Below, piece by piece: positions 5,057 to 5,239 of a stretch of DNA of 5,239 nt. The notes below the pieces were generated by a model, which was given only the letters and a program-made list of their open reading frames with translations, did not search any database and was not told the origin of the DNA. Position 1 is the stretch's first letter. Each line of letters begins with the position of its first letter. Origin of the DNA: Nocardioidaceae bacterium (GTDB taxonomy: Bacteria; Actinomycetota; Actinomycetes; Propionibacteriales; Nocardioidaceae). Made by a program: the position numbers and the translations under genes. Location of the stretch: contig JAICRS010000216.1 of the NCBI GenBank assembly GCA_025966335.1, positions 1-5,239 of the forward strand, in the 5' to 3' direction.

Positions 5057-5239
5057 TCAGCGCAGGCCCGCGGCGTCGGCAGCGGCTGCCACGTCGGCGT
5101 CGATGACGGTGTCGACGAGGTCGGTGAAGGTCGACAACGCGGTGTCGATGTCCTTGAGTCCGTGCCCGGTCACGGTGATCACCACCGTCTTGCCCGCGAA
5201 CGACACCCCGGACTCGACGTCCTGGAGCAGCCCGGCCAC
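5057..5239 (-). CDS. thrC: Threonine synthase, C-terminal 60 residues (partial; continues beyond right edge)
   Basis: The open frame enters from the right edge and ends at TGA 5057-5059. The visible part includes FAGKTVVITVTGHGLKDID, which matches the conserved C-terminal beta-strand and turn of actinobacterial threonine synthases (VVxVTGxGLKD), followed by a helical tail ending in AADAAGLR. ThrC is a PLP enzyme that converts O-phosphohomoserine to threonine and phosphate; its PLP lysine and catalytic residues lie outside the window. The GTG at the edge of the frame is not a real start. The identity is supported by the adjacent thrB, 2 nt downstream. Confidence 0.9.
   Translation of the reverse strand: MAGLLQDVESGVSFAGKTVVITVTGHGLKDIDTALSTFTDLVDTVIDADVAAAADAAGLR

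Overview
The window looks like a chromosomal segment of a high-GC actinobacterium. The evidence is the strong G/C bias at third codon positions, the use of GTG starts, and the gene order thrC-thrB-rho. The Rho carries a very long Arg/Asp/Ser/Gly-rich N-terminal insertion of a kind known from actinobacteria. The detailed Rho sequence and the neighbours suggest Propionibacteriales/Nocardioides-like rather than Mycobacterium or Streptomyces, but this is an impression without a database search. Every real gene lies on the minus strand, so transcription runs from high to low coordinates.

In transcription order the layout is as follows. The C-terminus of threonine synthase (thrC, running off the right edge) is followed after 2 nt by homoserine kinase (thrB); these are the last two steps of threonine synthesis. 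A 278-bp intergenic region (3868-4145) holds a likely extended -10 promoter, a leader of about 185 nt and a bulged stem-loop just ahead of the rho ribosome binding site. Then comes rho, best started at GTG 3867 and giving 677 aa. Its stop codon lies inside one perfect hairpin, and a second, stronger hairpin with a weak T-tract follows.

A 149-bp gap (1685-1833) separates rho from a second unit with its own possible promoter: a stand-alone receiver-domain response regulator, a membrane-anchored HEAT-repeat protein and the N-terminus of a membrane-attached family 2 glycosyltransferase that runs off the left edge. These three genes overlap by 4 nt (GTGA) and 1 nt (TGATG), so they are almost certainly co-transcribed and translationally coupled.

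The right half is housekeeping (threonine synthesis, transcription termination). The left half is the less ordinary part: a phosphorylation-responsive receiver, a protein-protein scaffold and a glycan polymerase or transferase in one tightly coupled operon, which suggests signal-controlled synthesis of a surface polysaccharide. No mobile elements, tRNAs, rRNAs or CRISPR arrays were seen.
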